This document shows positions 14,644-22,387 of a stretch of 22,427 bases of DNA, in pieces; the first letter of the stretch is position 1, and the number at the start of each line of letters is the position of its first letter. The position numbers and the translations under genes were made by a program. Source of the stretch: Candidatus Dadabacteria bacterium (lineage in GTDB: Bacteria > Desulfobacterota_D > UBA1144 > Nemesobacterales > JADFKM01); NCBI GenBank assembly GCA_022564935.1, contig JADFKM010000032.1:1-22427 (forward strand). Reading direction: 5' to 3'. The notes below the pieces were generated by a model. The model searched no databases. It was not told the DNA's origin and was given only the letters and a program-made list of their open reading frames with translations.

Positions 14644-16467
14644 ATGGCAGAGGCAACAAAGAAAACTGCAACAGGAGCCGAGGGCGTAAAGTGGAACCTG
14701 GACGACCTTTACTCGGGCATTGACGACCCGCAGATAGAAGCCGACCTGGAGCGATCCCTAGACAGGGCAAAATCGTTCGAAGAGCATTACCGGGGCAAGA
14801 TCGACTCCCCTACCGTCACCCCTGCCCTTCTGTTTGAGGCCACAGCCGAGCTTGAGGACATTCAGGAGACGATGGGAAAGGTCATCGCCTTCGCCCACCT
14901 CCTCTTCGCCTCGGACACTGCCGACCCGAAGCACGGAGCTTTCCTGCAATCGTCCCAGGAAAGATTAACGCAGATAAGAAAACACATTCTTTTCTTCGAG
15001 CTTGAGCTTACGGACATCCCCGACGATACGGCGAAAAAAATCCTAGAAGACGAAGCGCTCAAAAAGTACAGACACTTCCTGGAAAACGAGAGGAAGTACA
15101 AGCCCCACCGCCTGAGCGAGCCCGAGGAAAAGATAATGGACGAAAAGTCCAATACCGGCCTCAGGGCGTTCCGGAGACTGTTCGACGAAGTGATAAACAA
15201 CATAGTGTTTAAGGTCAGAATCGAGGGAAAAACACAGAAAATGACTGAATCCGAGGTGCTCTCGCTCCTCTACGACCCCGACAGGAACAAGAGGAAAGCG
15301 GCGGCCAGAGGGCTTACAAACGGCCTAAAACAAAACCGCCGCGTGCTCACCTACATCTTCAACACCCTCGTCCAAGACCACGCCACGACCGACAGATTGA
15401 GGCAGTACCCACACCCGATGGCGTCCAGAAACCTCGACAACGAGATAGACTCTGAAACGTTGGAAGCTCTCTTGAAAGCAACCGAGGCCGGCTACGACCT
15501 GGTGCATAAATACTACCGGCTGAAGCGGAAGCTGCTCGGGGTGCAAAAGTTCTACGATTATGACCGCTACTCCCCGGTTTTCCCCGAGAAGAGAACCGTA
15601 CCGTTTGAAGAGGGCAAGGAGATTATTCTGGAGTCTTTCGAAAGCTTCTCTCCTCAGTTCTCAAACATAGCAAGTGAGTTCTTCGACAAGAACTGGATCG
15701 ATGCGGAGCTAAGGGAGGGCAAGCGCGGGGGAGCTTTCAGCCACGGCACGGTGCCGAGCGTTCACCCCTACGTGTTCATGAACTACACCGGCAGGCCGAG
15801 GGACGTGATGACACTCGCTCACGAGCTCGGCCACGGCATACACCAACACCTATCTAGAAAACAGGGCTACTTCCAATGCAACACCCCGCTCACAACCGCC
15901 GAAACGGCAAGCGTATTCAGCGAGATGGTCGTGTTCCACAAGCTCAAAGAGTCCGAAAAAGACACCAAAGCCAAACTGGCGCTGCTCTGCAGCAAGCTAG
16001 AGGACATATTCGCCACCGTGTCGCGCCAGGTTGTGCTGACCAGGTTCGAGCAGAGCCTCCATGAGGCAAGAAAGAAAGAAGGAGAGCTCGACACAGAAAG
16101 GATTAACACCCTCTGGGTCGAGGCGAACAGGCCCATGTTCGGCGATGCGATTGAAACGACAAAAGACTACGCGCTGTGGTGGATGTACATACCCCATTTC
16201 ATACACTCCCCCTTCTACTGCTACGCATACGCATTCGGAGAGCTGCTCGTGCTAGCGCTCTACAACATTTACCTACGTGAAGGAAACGCATTTACGAAAC
16301 GCTACGTCGAGCTCCTGTATGCAGGAGGCTCCGACACCCCCGAGAGACTACTCGGGAGGCTGGGTGTGAACATCAAAGACCCCGGTTTTTGGCGGAGCGG
16401 CACAGAGCTTCTCCGGGAGATGGTAAATGAAGCGCTTGAGCTTGCAGACGGTATAGCAGCACAGTAG
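14644..16467 (+). CDS. pepF: M3 family oligoendopeptidase (PepF/F-like)
   Basis: A cytoplasmic zinc metallopeptidase that trims oligopeptides. It has 607 residues, the usual size for M3B peptidases. The start begins NLDDLYSGIDDPQIEADL, typical of the PepF N-terminus. The zinc motif is HELGH at residues 393-397 (TLAHELGHGIHQHLS). The third ligand is probably Glu420 in TTAETASVFSEM. The conserved YCYAYAFGELLVLALY follows near the C-terminus. An upstream ATG at 14509 is in frame, but the residues it would add show no family resemblance and cross a stem-loop. The ATG at 14644 has GGGAGA seven bases upstream and is preferred. The next gene starts 19 bases after the stop, so they probably share a transcript. 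Confidence 0.94.
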   Translation: MAEATKKTATGAEGVKWNLDDLYSGIDDPQIEADLERSLDRAKSFEEHYRGKIDSPTVTPALLFEATAELEDIQETMGKVIAFAHLLFASDTADPKHGAFLQSSQERLTQIRKHILFFELELTDIPDDTAKKILEDEALKKYRHFLENERKYKPHRLSEPEEKIMDEKSNTGLRAFRRLFDEVINNIVFKVRIEGKTQKMTESEVLSLLYDPDRNKRKAAARGLTNGLKQNRRVLTYIFNTLVQDHATTDRLRQYPHPMASRNLDNEIDSETLEALLKATEAGYDLVHKYYRLKRKLLGVQKFYDYDRYSPVFPEKRTVPFEEGKEIILESFESFSPQFSNIASEFFDKNWIDAELREGKRGGAFSHGTVPSVHPYVFMNYTGRPRDVMTLAHELGHGIHQHLSRKQGYFQCNTPLTTAETASVFSEMVVFHKLKESEKDTKAKLALLCSKLEDIFATVSRQVVLTRFEQSLHEARKKEGELDTERINTLWVEANRPMFGDAIETTKDYALWWMYIPHFIHSPFYCYAYAFGELLVLALYNIYLREGNAFTKRYVELLYAGGSDTPERLLGRLGVNIKDPGFWRSGTELLREMVNEALELADGIAAQ

Positions 16468-16486
16468 CTTAGTTGGAGATTTATCC

Positions 16487-17419
16487 ATGGCCGAACAACT
16501 CACGGATGAAAAGCCGCATTCCACGGCGCCGGGCAATGAAACCAATTACCTGCTCTATGATGGGGACTGCGCAGTTTGCACAAAAATGGTCGCCGCCCTT
16601 AAGAGTGTCGATAAAAAAAACCTCTTTACCACCGTCCCTTTTCAGCAGTCCGGCGGCTTAAGCATCGATACAACGGAGCTTGACTTCGACCGTGAAATTT
16701 ATCTCTATACCCGGGACGGGGGACTGTATAAAGGTCCGGACGCCTATCTCTACGCCCTCAGACATTCACAGATTAGCGCCGTGGGGAAGGTGTTGTCGCT
16801 CCCCGTGCTTCGCCATGTATTCAGCGCACTTTATTACGCCTTCGCCGAAAACCGCTACCTGTTTAACCCCTGCGACGAAAACACCTGCTACCCTTCCCCA
16901 AAAAGCAGCTCTTTAACATCCCATGCAGTGCTGACGGGCGCTTTCATTCTGACAACGTCTGTCGGTCTGTTTTTGTACGCGCTTTCGTTAAAAGAGATGT
17001 CGCCCTCGCTGTCTTCGCCGAGCGCCGCCGCTCTAATCACCGCAACAACGTGGCTTGCGCTTGCCTTTACGCTTCTCCCTCTATTTCTAATCTCAAGAGC
17101 CTCCGCCGGAAACTCCGCCATGTCCGGAAGGGACCTGTTCCTCTCCCTCACCTACCGACTACTCGTAGCGTTGACGTGCACGGCGCTCGTTCTTCTCATA
17201 GCCGCGCTCCTCAATACCGCCCTCGGCGCCTTTGCCCTCGACCCCGGCATCGGAGCGGCCCTGAATACTGGGGCGGTGGCTGTATGCGTTTTAATGATAG
17301 CGTATATATTCATCAAATTGGCCGCTCAAATCCAGCTGCCCGTTTATGCCGCCCTTGCAGTATCTGTGTCTTTATATTGCATAGGCTTAGCGCTGTTCAA
17401 AGCGACGGGCATTCTCTAG
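16487..17419 (+). CDS. DCC-type thiol-disulfide oxidoreductase domain (DUF393) fused to a five-helix membrane region
   Basis: This protein has 310 residues. Residues 21-130 form a DUF393 domain with YDGDCAVCTKMV, in which Cys28 and Cys31 make the DCxxC motif. Two further cysteines lie at 129 and 134 (NPCDENTCYP). The C-terminal half has five probable membrane helices at about 146-166, 181-203, 221-243, 259-279 and 284-304. Most DUF393 proteins are short and soluble, so this is a membrane-anchored version. With the short N-terminus and no signal peptide, the thioredoxin-like domain should face the cytoplasm. Redox activity is inferred from the motif alone. Start ATG 16487 has TTGGAGA upstream. 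It follows pepF closely. I do not know a specific substrate. Confidence 0.82.
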   Translation: MAEQLTDEKPHSTAPGNETNYLLYDGDCAVCTKMVAALKSVDKKNLFTTVPFQQSGGLSIDTTELDFDREIYLYTRDGGLYKGPDAYLYALRHSQISAVGKVLSLPVLRHVFSALYYAFAENRYLFNPCDENTCYPSPKSSSLTSHAVLTGAFILTTSVGLFLYALSLKEMSPSLSSPSAAALITATTWLALAFTLLPLFLISRASAGNSAMSGRDLFLSLTYRLLVALTCTALVLLIAALLNTALGAFALDPGIGAALNTGAVAVCVLMIAYIFIKLAAQIQLPVYAALAVSVSLYCIGLALFKATGIL

Positions 17420-17575
17420 CTCGGCCGTGCAGACTTTCAAACACAAGTTTGCACCAAAACCCAAGGGACTGCCAGCCTGCTGAAATAAAGACGTAGTAAT
17501 GACGGCGCTCAAATCGGCAAATAAACCAATATACTGTTAATTTATAAAATAAATTCCTATACGGAGGATAAGTAC

Positions 17576-18364
17576 ATGGATTTGGTGTCGAACCGGTTGA
17601 TGATTTTTCTGACTGTATCGCTCCTCTCGCCTCTCGTCCTAGGAGGGAGCGCTACGCACCCCGTGGCGGGAGGAGAGATGAAGGGCACAACCGTGAAATA
17701 CAGCTCCAGGGGAGAAGAAATATCCGGGTACCTGGTAAAACCGGAGGGCAAGGGCCCTTTCCCCGCCGTGGTGATGATTCACGAGTGGTGGGGACTGAAC
17801 GACCAAATAAGGGGCAAGGCCTCCGAGCTTGCAGACCAAGGATACGTGGTATTGGCCGTAGACCTGTACAGGGGCAGGGCCACCTCCGACCCTGGAGAAG
17901 CCCACGAGCTCATGAGGGGGCTCCCGGAGGACAGGGCCGTCGCCGACATGCTCGCCGCAGTCCGGTACCTCCAATCCCAACCGTACGTAAAGGGCAGCAG
18001 AATAGGCTCTATCGGATGGTGCATGGGGGGTGGGTACTCGCTCTCACTAGCCATCAACAGCCCCGAGCTCGCCGCATGTGTTATTTACTACGGCAGGCTG
18101 GTCACTGACCCTAGGGAGCACAACAGGATCCAGGCCCCCATAGCCGGCTTCTTCGGGGACAAAGACAGGGGTATTCCCCCCTCGAGCGTTGATAAGTTCG
18201 AGAGCTCCCTCAAATCGCTCGACAAGGAAATCGAAACACACCTTTACCATGGAGCGGGACACGCTTTCGCAAATGAAAACAGCCGCTCCTTCAACAAAAA
18301 AGCGGCCGAGGATTCGTGGGTGAAAACCCTGAGATTCTTCAAGGACAAGTTAAAGGACAACTGA
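17576..18364 (+). CDS. Exported dienelactone hydrolase family protein
   Basis: An alpha/beta hydrolase of 262 residues. Residues 1-33 look like a signal peptide (LMIFLTVSLLSPLVLGGSA), so it probably acts in the periplasm. The domain keeps the dienelactone hydrolase pattern: VVMIHEWWGLND with Glu70, catalytic Cys149 in GSIGWCMGGGYS, Asp195 (FFGDKDRG) and His229 (GAGHAF). The nucleophile is Cys, as in true dienelactone hydrolases, but members of this exported subgroup seldom have proven substrates, and no chlorocatechol genes are near. ATG 17576 follows GGAGGA at seven bases. The AT-rich stretch before it (TATACT 17530-17535, TATAAA 17543-17548) is a likely promoter region without a clear -35 box. 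It is a single gene, 109 bases before rsmD. Confidence 0.9.
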   Translation: MDLVSNRLMIFLTVSLLSPLVLGGSATHPVAGGEMKGTTVKYSSRGEEISGYLVKPEGKGPFPAVVMIHEWWGLNDQIRGKASELADQGYVVLAVDLYRGRATSDPGEAHELMRGLPEDRAVADMLAAVRYLQSQPYVKGSRIGSIGWCMGGGYSLSLAINSPELAACVIYYGRLVTDPREHNRIQAPIAGFFGDKDRGIPPSSVDKFESSLKSLDKEIETHLYHGAGHAFANENSRSFNKKAAEDSWVKTLRFFKDKLKDN

Positions 18365-18463
18365 TTGCTGCGGGCAAATTCGTCTGTAAGTGCCTCTATC
18401 CGCAGCAAATTCGTAGTCGCATGGGGCACAGGCAGTTTTGTCCAAGACAACATGGTATGGTAG

Positions 18464-18469
18464 TATAAT
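18464..18469 (+). promoter_or_regulatory. TATAAT box almost touching the rsmD start
   Basis: A perfect TATAAT ends four bases before the rsmD ATG at 18474. A -10 box here would start RNA at about 18474-18477, so the mRNA would have no leader. The -35 region is poor: TTGTCC at 18438-18443 is 20 bases away. Confidence 0.4.
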
Positions 18470-18473
18470 TCTC

Positions 18474-19025
18474 ATGTTGCAGGTGCTAACAGGCTCGGCA
18501 AAAGGCAAAAAGCTCAAGGTGCCCAAGGGAACCCCCGTCAGGCCCACTACGAGCAGGGTAAGAACCTCTATTTTCGATACCCTCGGAAGCCTCGCTGGTC
18601 TTAACATTCTTGACATCTTCTCCGGGGCCGGAGGGCTCGGTATAGAGGCCCTCAGTCGCGGAGCGGAGCGGGCAACGTTCGTTGAAATAAATCCCAGGGT
18701 GATGCGGGCCTTAAAGGAAAACATTTCGAATTGCGGGTTCGGCGATAGGGTGGAGCTGATTTGCTCCCATTACAAAGAGGCGCTCGGGAATCTGAAGAAT
18801 AAGGGGGATGAGTACGACCTCATATTTGTCGATCCCCCATATTTCTTATATGAAGAGCTAACGGTAAACGATCTAATCTTGGCTGTCTCCCCGCTGCTCT
18901 GCGGCGGCGGAACGGTCGTTGTCAAGCACGACTACAAGTTCGACACCCCGCCCGAGGGGTTCGTAAAATCCACAAGGCCATTCGGACAAACCCATGTAAG
19001 CTACTTCCATAGAGGTGAAGGATGA
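18474..19025 (+). CDS. rsmD: 16S rRNA (guanine(966)-N(2))-methyltransferase
   Basis: An SAM-dependent enzyme that methylates G966 of 16S rRNA in the 30S subunit. It has 183 residues from ATG 18474. The SAM-binding motif is DIFSGAGGLGIEALSRG (47-63), and the catalytic motif is DPPY at 120-123 (IFVDPPYFLY). An earlier TTG at 18438 is in frame, but it lies before a TATAAT box and would add residues not seen in the family. A TTG at 18477 would give the family spacing exactly (QVLTGSAKGKKL), so the start is uncertain by one codon. No ribosome-binding site is visible, and a leaderless message is possible. The stop overlaps the coaD start as ATGA, so coaD translation is coupled. Confidence 0.92.
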   Translation: MLQVLTGSAKGKKLKVPKGTPVRPTTSRVRTSIFDTLGSLAGLNILDIFSGAGGLGIEALSRGAERATFVEINPRVMRALKENISNCGFGDRVELICSHYKEALGNLKNKGDEYDLIFVDPPYFLYEELTVNDLILAVSPLLCGGGTVVVKHDYKFDTPPEGFVKSTRPFGQTHVSYFHRGEG

Positions 19026-19531
19026 AAAGAATAGCTCTTTATCCCGGCTCCTTCGACCCGCTGACAAGAGGCCACATTAACATCGTGGAGAGGGGAACGA
19101 GAATTTTCGACGAGGTAGTAGTTTCGGTAGCCCACAATTTGTCGAAGAAAACCACCTTTACCCTAGAGGAAAGGCTTGAGATTTTGAAAGAGACGTTCCG
19201 AGACCACTCCAAAGTAAGGGTCGATTATTTCGACGGCCTCCTCGTTAACTACGCCCGGACACTCGGCACTAACATACTGCTCAGAGGGCTCAGAACGGTC
19301 TCAGACTTCGAGTACGAGCTACGTATGGCGCTGGCGAACAAATCCCTTTCCCCAGAGCTCGAAACCGTATTTATGGTCACCGAAAGCGATTACGGGCACA
19401 TAAGCTCCTCTCTGATAAAGGAGATAGTGAGCCTCGGCGGCTCGGCTGCCGATATGGTGCCAAAGCTGGTTGAAGAAAAACTTAGGGGAAAGCTTCTGAG
19501 GAATTTAAGGGAGGCGAAGCAACCGCTATGA
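19022..19531 (+). CDS. coaD: Phosphopantetheine adenylyltransferase
   Basis: The enzyme of the fourth step of coenzyme A synthesis: 4'-phosphopantetheine plus ATP gives dephospho-CoA. It has 169 residues, slightly longer than many. The nucleotidyltransferase motif GSFDPLTRGHINI, with the GH pair, is intact, as is RGLRTVSDFEYELRMALANK. The closing ISSSLIKEIVSLGG is the second signature. ATG 19022 overlaps the rsmD stop by four bases and has AGGTGA upstream inside rsmD. Its own TGA overlaps the aspC start in the same manner. The order rsmD-coaD is common in bacteria, and addition of an aminotransferase recalls deltaproteobacterial genomes. Confidence 0.96.
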   Translation: MKRIALYPGSFDPLTRGHINIVERGTRIFDEVVVSVAHNLSKKTTFTLEERLEILKETFRDHSKVRVDYFDGLLVNYARTLGTNILLRGLRTVSDFEYELRMALANKSLSPELETVFMVTESDYGHISSSLIKEIVSLGGSAADMVPKLVEEKLRGKLLRNLREAKQPL

Positions 19532-20721
19532 AGCTTGCACGGAGAGCCGAGAAACTCAGGCCTTCTGCGACGCTTGCGATCACGGCCAAGGCAAATTCTC
19601 TCAGGGCGCAGGGCATCGACATTGTCAGTTTCGGGGCGGGTGAGCCTGATTTCGACACCCCCGAGAACATTAAAGAAAAAGCGATCGAAGCAATAAGGGA
19701 CGGGTTTACGAAGTACACCGCAGTTGGTGGGATAGACGAGCTCAAACAGGCAATAGTTGACAGGCTTCACACTGACTACGGACTCCTGTACTCAAAAGAC
19801 CAGGTCACCGTGTCATGCGGAGCAAAGCACACGCTTTACAACATTTCGCAGGTGCTCTTAGATAACGGCGACGAGGTAATAATCCCTGCGCCGTATTGGG
19901 TCACATATCCCGAGCAGGTATATCTCGCCGGCGCCAAGCCGGTAACTATCCCTACGACCGAGGCGGACGGCTTCAAGACGACTGCGGAAAGACTGAAAGG
20001 AACAATAACTCCCAATACCAAGGCGCTGATACTCAACTACCCTTCCAACCCCACGGGGGCCACCTACACCGAAGGGGAGCTGAGGGAAATTGCAGAAGTC
20101 GCCATGGACTCCGGTCTCCTCATAATCTCCGATGAGATATACGACAAGACAATCTATGACGGCACTGTCCATACCCCCGTTGCTTCACTCAGCGATGAGA
20201 TCAAAAAGTCCACGATCCTTGTAAACGGAGTATCGAAGACCTATTCCATGACGGGCTGGAGAATAGGCTATGCCGCGGGGCCGCCGGAAGTTATAAGCGC
20301 CATGAACAAACTTCAGGGCCAATGCACCTCAAACCCGACTTCCCTATCGCAAAAGGCTGCAATCGAGGCGCTAAACGGCAATCAGGACACCGTAGGGCGT
20401 ATGGTCGGAGAGTTCGAAAAAAGGAAGAACTACATAGTCGAAAAACTGAACTCTATCCAGGGACTTACATGCTTCTACCCGCAGGGTGCCTTTTACGTTT
20501 TCCCCAACGTTTCAAGGTTCTTCGGTAAAAGCTACCACGGGAAGAAAATATCCAACAGTGTGGATTTTACCGGATTCCTCCTCGAAGAGGCGAAGGTAGC
20601 AGTCGTGCCGGGAATCGAGTTCGGCGCTGAGGGTTACGTGCGTATATCTTATGCGACTTCCATGAAAGAAATCGTTAAGGGCACAGACAGGATCGAGGAA
20701 GCCCTTAAAAACCTGAGCTAG
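19528..20721 (+). CDS. aspC: Class I pyridoxal-phosphate aminotransferase (aspartate aminotransferase type)
   Basis: A cytoplasmic enzyme that interconverts aspartate and 2-oxoglutarate with oxaloacetate and glutamate. It has 397 residues. The PLP-binding lysine is Lys237 in NGVSKTYSMTGWRIGY, with Arg245 nearby. Asn174 (NPTG), Asp202 and Tyr205 (SDEIY) complete the cofactor site. The N-terminal FGAGEPDFDTPENI and the Arg in VRISYATS near the end bind substrate carboxylates. This pattern fits the I-gamma subgroup (Bacillus AspB/Thermus AspC), whose members can also serve as prephenate or aromatic transaminases, so exact specificity is open. The start overlaps the coaD stop as ATGA; the nearest GGGAGG is 13 bases upstream, so translational coupling seems important. 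Confidence 0.94.
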   Translation: MKLARRAEKLRPSATLAITAKANSLRAQGIDIVSFGAGEPDFDTPENIKEKAIEAIRDGFTKYTAVGGIDELKQAIVDRLHTDYGLLYSKDQVTVSCGAKHTLYNISQVLLDNGDEVIIPAPYWVTYPEQVYLAGAKPVTIPTTEADGFKTTAERLKGTITPNTKALILNYPSNPTGATYTEGELREIAEVAMDSGLLIISDEIYDKTIYDGTVHTPVASLSDEIKKSTILVNGVSKTYSMTGWRIGYAAGPPEVISAMNKLQGQCTSNPTSLSQKAAIEALNGNQDTVGRMVGEFEKRKNYIVEKLNSIQGLTCFYPQGAFYVFPNVSRFFGKSYHGKKISNSVDFTGFLLEEAKVAVVPGIEFGAEGYVRISYATSMKEIVKGTDRIEEALKNLS

Positions 20722-20793
20722 ACACTCTCCTCGTAAGTTCGTATCCTCATGCGCATTAAAAAACGTATAGCGGCGCCATAACTCTCAACAGGC

Positions 20794-21924
20794 ATGGATA
20801 AAATCGTTTGTGGCCTGTCCAACCCGCTAAGCGGCAGATACGCCCCGCAGGGACGTGAGGCCTTCAACGGCCTTTCGCTCTGGGCGAGGGATGTGAATGA
20901 ATCCGGGGGTGTCTACCTGCCCGGAGCACGGAAGCGCGCTCATATTCGGCTTATTCATTACGACAACAGGAGCGAAGGGGAGCCAACCAAGCTACAGGTT
21001 GAGAGGCTCATAACTCACGACGGCGTGGACATTCTTATCGGCCCCTACTCAAGCGGTCTCACTCTAGAGGCCTGCGGGGTTGCAGACAGCCACAACAAAA
21101 CACTGTGGAACCACGGGGGCTCATCCGATGAGCTATTCAACCGGGGATACGGCTGTATAGTAAGCGCGATCACGAGCGCAAGCGGCTATTTCAAGGGCAT
21201 ATTGGACATGATTTCCGTTGTGGACACGAAGTCTAAAGCCCTGGCTGTGATATACGCATCCGACAGCGGCTTTTCGTCCGAAGTAGCCGCAGGCGCCCTA
21301 AGATACGGACAGGAAATTGGGTTTCAGGCAGAGGAATTCAAATATACATCCGGTGAAAGCGATTTCCAATGTCTTTTAACACACATCAAGCGGTTCTGTC
21401 CCGACGTGATGCTATGCGCCGGGAGGATGGATGACGACATTGCCCTGGCAAAACAGATACTGCGCAACGGTGTAGAGGCCGGGGCCATCGGCCTTGTGGC
21501 CGCGGGAGTTAACGACTTCCATGAAAGCCTCAGACACTGCGCTGAGGGGTTTATAGGCCCGAGCCAGTGGGAGCCGCGCCTCGACACGGAGACCGATATC
21601 GGCCCCCGGTCGAGCGAATTTGAAAGCCGATACAAAGATTCCTACGGAAGGGCGCCCGACTACCCCGCAGCCCAGGCCTACAATATCGGACTGGTAATCG
21701 AGCGCTGCATAGCCGAGGCGGCAACGCTTGATGGCCGCATGCTCAAAGAAGCCGCCGGTCGTTTACGGTTCAGGACTTTCTACGGAGATTTCGGCATCGA
21801 CCCTCTCACGGGCGCTCAGACCGCACACAGGATGGTCACTGTGCAGTGGCAAGGGGGAAAGAAATTAATAATCTATCCCCCCGAGGCGGCAACTGGGGAT
21901 TTGATATATCCCGTGAACCGTTAA
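20794..21924 (+). CDS. Branched-chain amino-acid-binding-type protein (periplasmic-binding fold) without signal peptide
   Basis: A 376-residue protein of the Leu/Ile/Val-binding (Peripla_BP_6) family. Family features are CGLSNPLSGRYAPQGREAFNG at the N-terminus, VDILIGPYSSGLTLEA, and DYPAAQAYNIGLVIERCI near the C-terminus. Typical members are exported and feed an ABC permease. Here the mature-like fold starts at residue 4, and an in-frame stop lies five codons upstream of the ATG, so no signal peptide can be added. No permease or ATPase gene is adjacent. It may be a cytoplasmic ligand sensor like the AmiC type, a leaderless decayed transporter component, or it may use another export route. The ribosome-binding site is weak. 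It lies 72 bases after aspC. Confidence 0.85.
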   Translation: MDKIVCGLSNPLSGRYAPQGREAFNGLSLWARDVNESGGVYLPGARKRAHIRLIHYDNRSEGEPTKLQVERLITHDGVDILIGPYSSGLTLEACGVADSHNKTLWNHGGSSDELFNRGYGCIVSAITSASGYFKGILDMISVVDTKSKALAVIYASDSGFSSEVAAGALRYGQEIGFQAEEFKYTSGESDFQCLLTHIKRFCPDVMLCAGRMDDDIALAKQILRNGVEAGAIGLVAAGVNDFHESLRHCAEGFIGPSQWEPRLDTETDIGPRSSEFESRYKDSYGRAPDYPAAQAYNIGLVIERCIAEAATLDGRMLKEAAGRLRFRTFYGDFGIDPLTGAQTAHRMVTVQWQGGKKLIIYPPEAATGDLIYPVNR

Positions 21925-22011
21925 ACAAACGCAGCCGGCAAAATAAGCGTTTTCATTCACGCTCTATTATTAACGCCTGTTTTCAGAGGAAAAATTAATA
22001 AAGCCTTGTCG

Positions 22012-22034
22012 CCCGGCAAGAAACCGCCGCCGGG
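22012..22034 (+). other. GC-rich hairpin upstream of the small CxxC ORF
   Basis: CCCGGC (22012-22017) pairs with GCCGGG (22029-22034) around an 11-base loop. No U-tract follows, and the small ORF begins 27 bases later. It may be a structured leader. I could not match it to a known riboswitch. Confidence 0.4.
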
Positions 22035-22061
22035 TGAAACAGACAGTTGAGGGAGGCCGAC

Positions 22062-22157
22062 ATGGGCAAGTGTATGAACTGTTTAACTGCTGTTTTTGAG
22101 CGCGGTTATTACCTTAAGCCCCTGAAGGAAAATCACAAGACATCAAGTGTACTCTAA
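22062..22157 (+). CDS. Small ORF of 31 codons with a CxxC motif
   Basis: ATG 22062 follows GGGAGG at five bases. The peptide starts MGKCMNCLTAVFERGYYLKPL and ends SVL. CMNC could bind a metal or act in redox chemistry, though a complete zinc site would need partners. A GC-rich hairpin lies upstream. Its last 15 bases overlap, on the opposite strand, the 3' end of the dodecin gene. The strong ribosome-binding site supports translation; no family is recognised. Confidence 0.4.
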   Translation: MGKCMNCLTAVFERGYYLKPLKENHKTSSVL

Positions 22158-22349
22158 AATAAACGTTATCCTTACGTGCGCCCTGTATTCCTGAATCTTC
22201 CCCTCCTCGATATGGGCGTTGAACTTGGCAACCTCAAGGCCCGTTAGACCGCGAAGAGTCTTATTTGCTCTATTCAGGGCGCTTAAGACTGCATCATCCC
22301 GTGACTTTTCCGATGAACCTATAACTTCAGTTACTCTTGCTACAGCCAT
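22143..22349 (-). CDS. Dodecin family protein lacking the flavin-stacking residues
   Basis: A 68-residue protein with the dodecin pattern AVARVTEVIGSSEKSRDDAV, ANKTLRGL and HIEEGKIQEYRAHVRITFILEY. Dodecins assemble as hollow dodecamers that store flavins or related ligands. In flavin-binding members a Trp (in RGIRWFEV) and a Gln (in HYQVTLKV) sandwich the flavin. Here the same places read RGLTGLEV (Gly37) and EYRAHV (Arg56), so riboflavin binding as described is unlikely. The sequence is closer in that respect to the non-flavin, calcium-type dodecins of mycobacteria. The ATG at 22349 has GGAGG five bases upstream, which favours it over the in-frame GTG at 22361. A C-rich stretch (G-rich on the coding strand) lies just upstream. 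Confidence 0.9.
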   Translation of the reverse strand: MAVARVTEVIGSSEKSRDDAVLSALNRANKTLRGLTGLEVAKFNAHIEEGKIQEYRAHVRITFILEYT

Positions 22350-22373
22350 ATTGACCTCCACATTTTAGGATTT

Positions 22374-22387
22374 CCCCCCTCCCCCCC
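22374..22387 (-). promoter_or_regulatory. G-rich tract in the dodecin leader
   Basis: On the plus strand the run is C6-T-C7. In the dodecin transcript it would be G7-A-G6, about ten bases before the ribosome-binding site GGAGG. Such a run is prone to slippage and can form G-quartet structures. Its effect, if any, is unknown. Confidence 0.4.

Noticed and set aside
18438-18473. TTG start for RsmD
   Set aside because: It lies upstream of the TATAAT box and adds residues absent from the family.
22000-22061. Riboswitch (cyclic-di-GMP or other) before the small CxxC ORF
   Set aside because: Only a simple GC hairpin is visible; conserved aptamer segments could not be matched.
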